DNA of 6,276 nucleotides from Actinomycetes bacterium (GTDB lineage Bacteria > Actinomycetota > Acidimicrobiia > Acidimicrobiales > Acidimicrobiaceae). The stretch spans positions 1 to 6,276 of the forward strand of contig JAKASN010000124.1 in NCBI GenBank assembly GCA_021819025.1, given 5' to 3'. The notes beneath the pieces are model-generated. The model ran no database searches and was not told where the DNA came from. It saw nothing but the letters and a program-made list of their open reading frames with translations. Positions within the stretch are counted from its first letter, which is position 1; each line of letters opens with the position of its first letter. The position numbers and the translations under genes are program-made. Of the stretch, positions 4,998 to 6,276 are shown piece after piece.

Positions 4998-5001
4998 AAA
5001 T

Positions 5002-6276
5002 ATGGTGTCGAAGAAGATACGCCGTATCGCAACGGCCCTAGCCTCTACTGCCGCAACAGCTACTTTGCTAGCTGCGTGTGGCTCTTCAGGCTCGTCAAGT
5101 ACCACTACCGCTCCGAGCGGTACCACCAAGGTCTCTGGCGGAGTAGTCAACTTCGCTGAAGGCCCCAATGCCACTCCCAACTACATCTTCCCGCTCACCA
5201 GCGGGGCATATTTCTCGGTTACCAACCTCTCGCAGTTCCAAGAGCTGATGTATCGACCGCTATATTTTTTCGGCGTCGGCTCTAACGCGCAGATCAACTA
5301 CCCCTTGAGTCTTGCTGACCCTCCGGTGTATTCCAATAACAACAAAACTGTCACCATCACCATGAAGCCCTACAAGTGGTCGAATGGGGAAGCGGTGACT
5401 TCGCGAGATGTCATTTTGTGGATGAACCTCCTCAAGGCGAATAAGTCCAACTGGGCTGCCTATGTACCCGGAGCTTTCCCTGACAACGTGGTCTCGTATT
5501 CGGCGCCGGATGCCAATACCGTGGTCTTCAATCTCGATAAGAGTTATAACCCCACCTGGTTTACTTACAACGAGCTGTCCCAGATCACCCCGCTCCCGCT
5601 CGCATGGGATATCACCGCCAGCGGTCAAGCGGCACCGAGCGCAACCGATACCACCGCACCGGATATGACCACTGCTGGCGCGACTGCGGTATATACCTAT
5701 CTAGATGCCCAGTCCAAGAATCTCTCTACTTATACCACCAACCCGATCTGGTCGGTGGTAGATGGCCCCTGGAAGCTCTCGTCGTTTACTTCGCAGGGCA
5801 AGGCGGTATTCGTACCCAATCCCAGTTATTCCGGACCGATCAAGCCCACCATCAGTCAGTTCGTGGAACTCCCCTTTACCACCGACACCGCGGAGTACAA
5901 CGTGCTGCGCACTGGAAATGGTATCGACTTTGGATATATCCCAGTCTCTGATGTCACTCAGAAGTCTTTAATGACCTCGGCCGGCTTTACCTTTAACCCA
6001 TGGATCCTTTTCTCCTTCGACTACTGGGTAGTCAACTTCAACAATCCCACCGTGGGACCGATCATCCACCAAGCTTACGTTCGCCAAGCTCTCCAGCACT
6101 TGGTCGATCAGCCGCAGTGGATATCCACCTTCCTCAAGGGATACGCAACACCTAGCTATGGTCCGGTGCCGATCCTTCCCGCGAACACCTTTGCCGATGC
6201 GACATCGCGTGTTAATCCGTATCCATTTAGTGTGAGCGCCGCAACCGACCTTCTCAAGTCACATGGCTGGACGATC
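5002..6276 (+). CDS. ABC transporter solute-binding lipoprotein, family 5 (peptide/oligosaccharide type), 3' end missing
   Basis: The frame is open from ATG 5002 to the window edge (425 codons); full family members have about 500-600 residues, so the C-terminus and any permease genes lie beyond. It captures a solute, typically a peptide, nickel complex or oligosaccharide, outside the membrane and delivers it to a Dpp/Opp-type permease. A basic start (KKIRR) and Ala-rich core end in the lipobox LAAC with C26 as the lipidation site. A Gly/Ser/Thr linker follows (27-46). Family 5 features include FQELMYRPLYFF (79-90), YKWSNGEAVTSRDV (124-137), the VVDGPWKL block (252-259) and VRQALQHLVDQPQWI (360-374) followed by GYATPSYGPVP (380-390). 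A Thr/Ala/Asp-rich insert at about 205-230 is unusual against classic DppA. The ligand cannot be read from sequence. It is preceded by two ribosome binding sites and a long, structured leader region. Confidence 0.92.
   Translation, partial: MVSKKIRRIATALASTAATATLLAACGSSGSSSTTTAPSGTTKVSGGVVNFAEGPNATPNYIFPLTSGAYFSVTNLSQFQELMYRPLYFFGVGSNAQINYPLSLADPPVYSNNNKTVTITMKPYKWSNGEAVTSRDVILWMNLLKANKSNWAAYVPGAFPDNVVSYSAPDANTVVFNLDKSYNPTWFTYNELSQITPLPLAWDITASGQAAPSATDTTAPDMTTAGATAVYTYLDAQSKNLSTYTTNPIWSVVDGPWKLSSFTSQGKAVFVPNPSYSGPIKPTISQFVELPFTTDTAEYNVLRTGNGIDFGYIPVSDVTQKSLMTSAGFTFNPWILFSFDYWVVNFNNPTVGPIIHQAYVRQALQHLVDQPQWISTFLKGYATPSYGPVPILPANTFADATSRVNPYPFSVSAATDLLKSHGWTI

Larger units (their letters stand above)
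4183..5001. other. 819-base stretch without a convincing intact gene
   Basis: The gap between the peroxiredoxin and the solute-binding protein holds no ORF I would accept. Two plus-strand open frames (4475-4687 and 4581-4883) give low-complexity or Cys/His-scattered products without family resemblance or ribosome binding sites. Short minus-strand stretches near 4274-4463 read like protein in pieces interrupted by stops and may be an eroded gene. The right half contains several inverted repeats and the leader of the solute-binding protein. No tRNA, rRNA or terminal inverted repeats of an insertion sequence were found. Confidence 0.5.

Noticed and set aside
1..6276. CRISPR array, toxin-antitoxin pair, phage or defence genes
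   Set aside because: No regularly spaced repeats, integrase, transposase, nuclease-helicase or toxin-like small gene pair could be recognised on either strand.

Overview
This window looks like chromosomal DNA from an actinobacterium of moderate GC (about half, by eye), most plausibly an acidophilic Acidimicrobiia-type organism. The pointers are an actinobacterial-style oligoribonuclease next to a glycosyltransferase, a lipoprotein solute-binding protein with a Gly/Ser/Thr linker and Asn/Thr-rich mature part, and purine-rich Shine-Dalgarno sites. The taxonomic assignment is inference; no rRNA or other marker is present.

Layout. Bases 1-67 carry the first 22 codons of a minus-strand family 2 glycosyltransferase, head to head with orn (101-655, plus), the DEDDh exonuclease that finishes RNA decay and clears pGpG-type dinucleotides. 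A doubtful small ORF (667-903) and a four-helix membrane protein with a clustered Cys4 motif (918-1517) follow on the plus strand. After a 225-base gap comes a TetR-family repressor (1743-2390). It converges, with 28 bases between the stops, on a cation diffusion facilitator exporter (minus, 2419-3360 with a TTG start, or to 3456 with an upstream ATG). The exporter is divergent from a 1-Cys peroxiredoxin (3547-4182, plus), and the region between them holds two symmetric DNA elements. An 819-base stretch (4183-5001) has no convincing intact gene but contains several inverted repeats and possible eroded coding fragments. From 5002 to the window end runs the first 425 codons of a family 5 (Dpp/Opp-type) solute-binding lipoprotein.

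How the genes may fit together. TetR, CDF exporter and peroxiredoxin form a plausible metal and oxidative stress group, which would suit an acidic, metal-rich habitat. Their orientations (convergent, then divergent) show they are not one operon, so co-regulation is only a hypothesis. The glycosyltransferase, orn and solute-binding protein are ordinary household or transport genes.

I see no CRISPR array, rRNA, tRNA, intact transposase or recognisable defence system. The most interesting points are the Cys4 loop of the unknown membrane protein, the paired palindrome and stem-loop at 4747-4806, the two symmetric elements in the exporter/peroxiredoxin gap, and the start-site question of the exporter.
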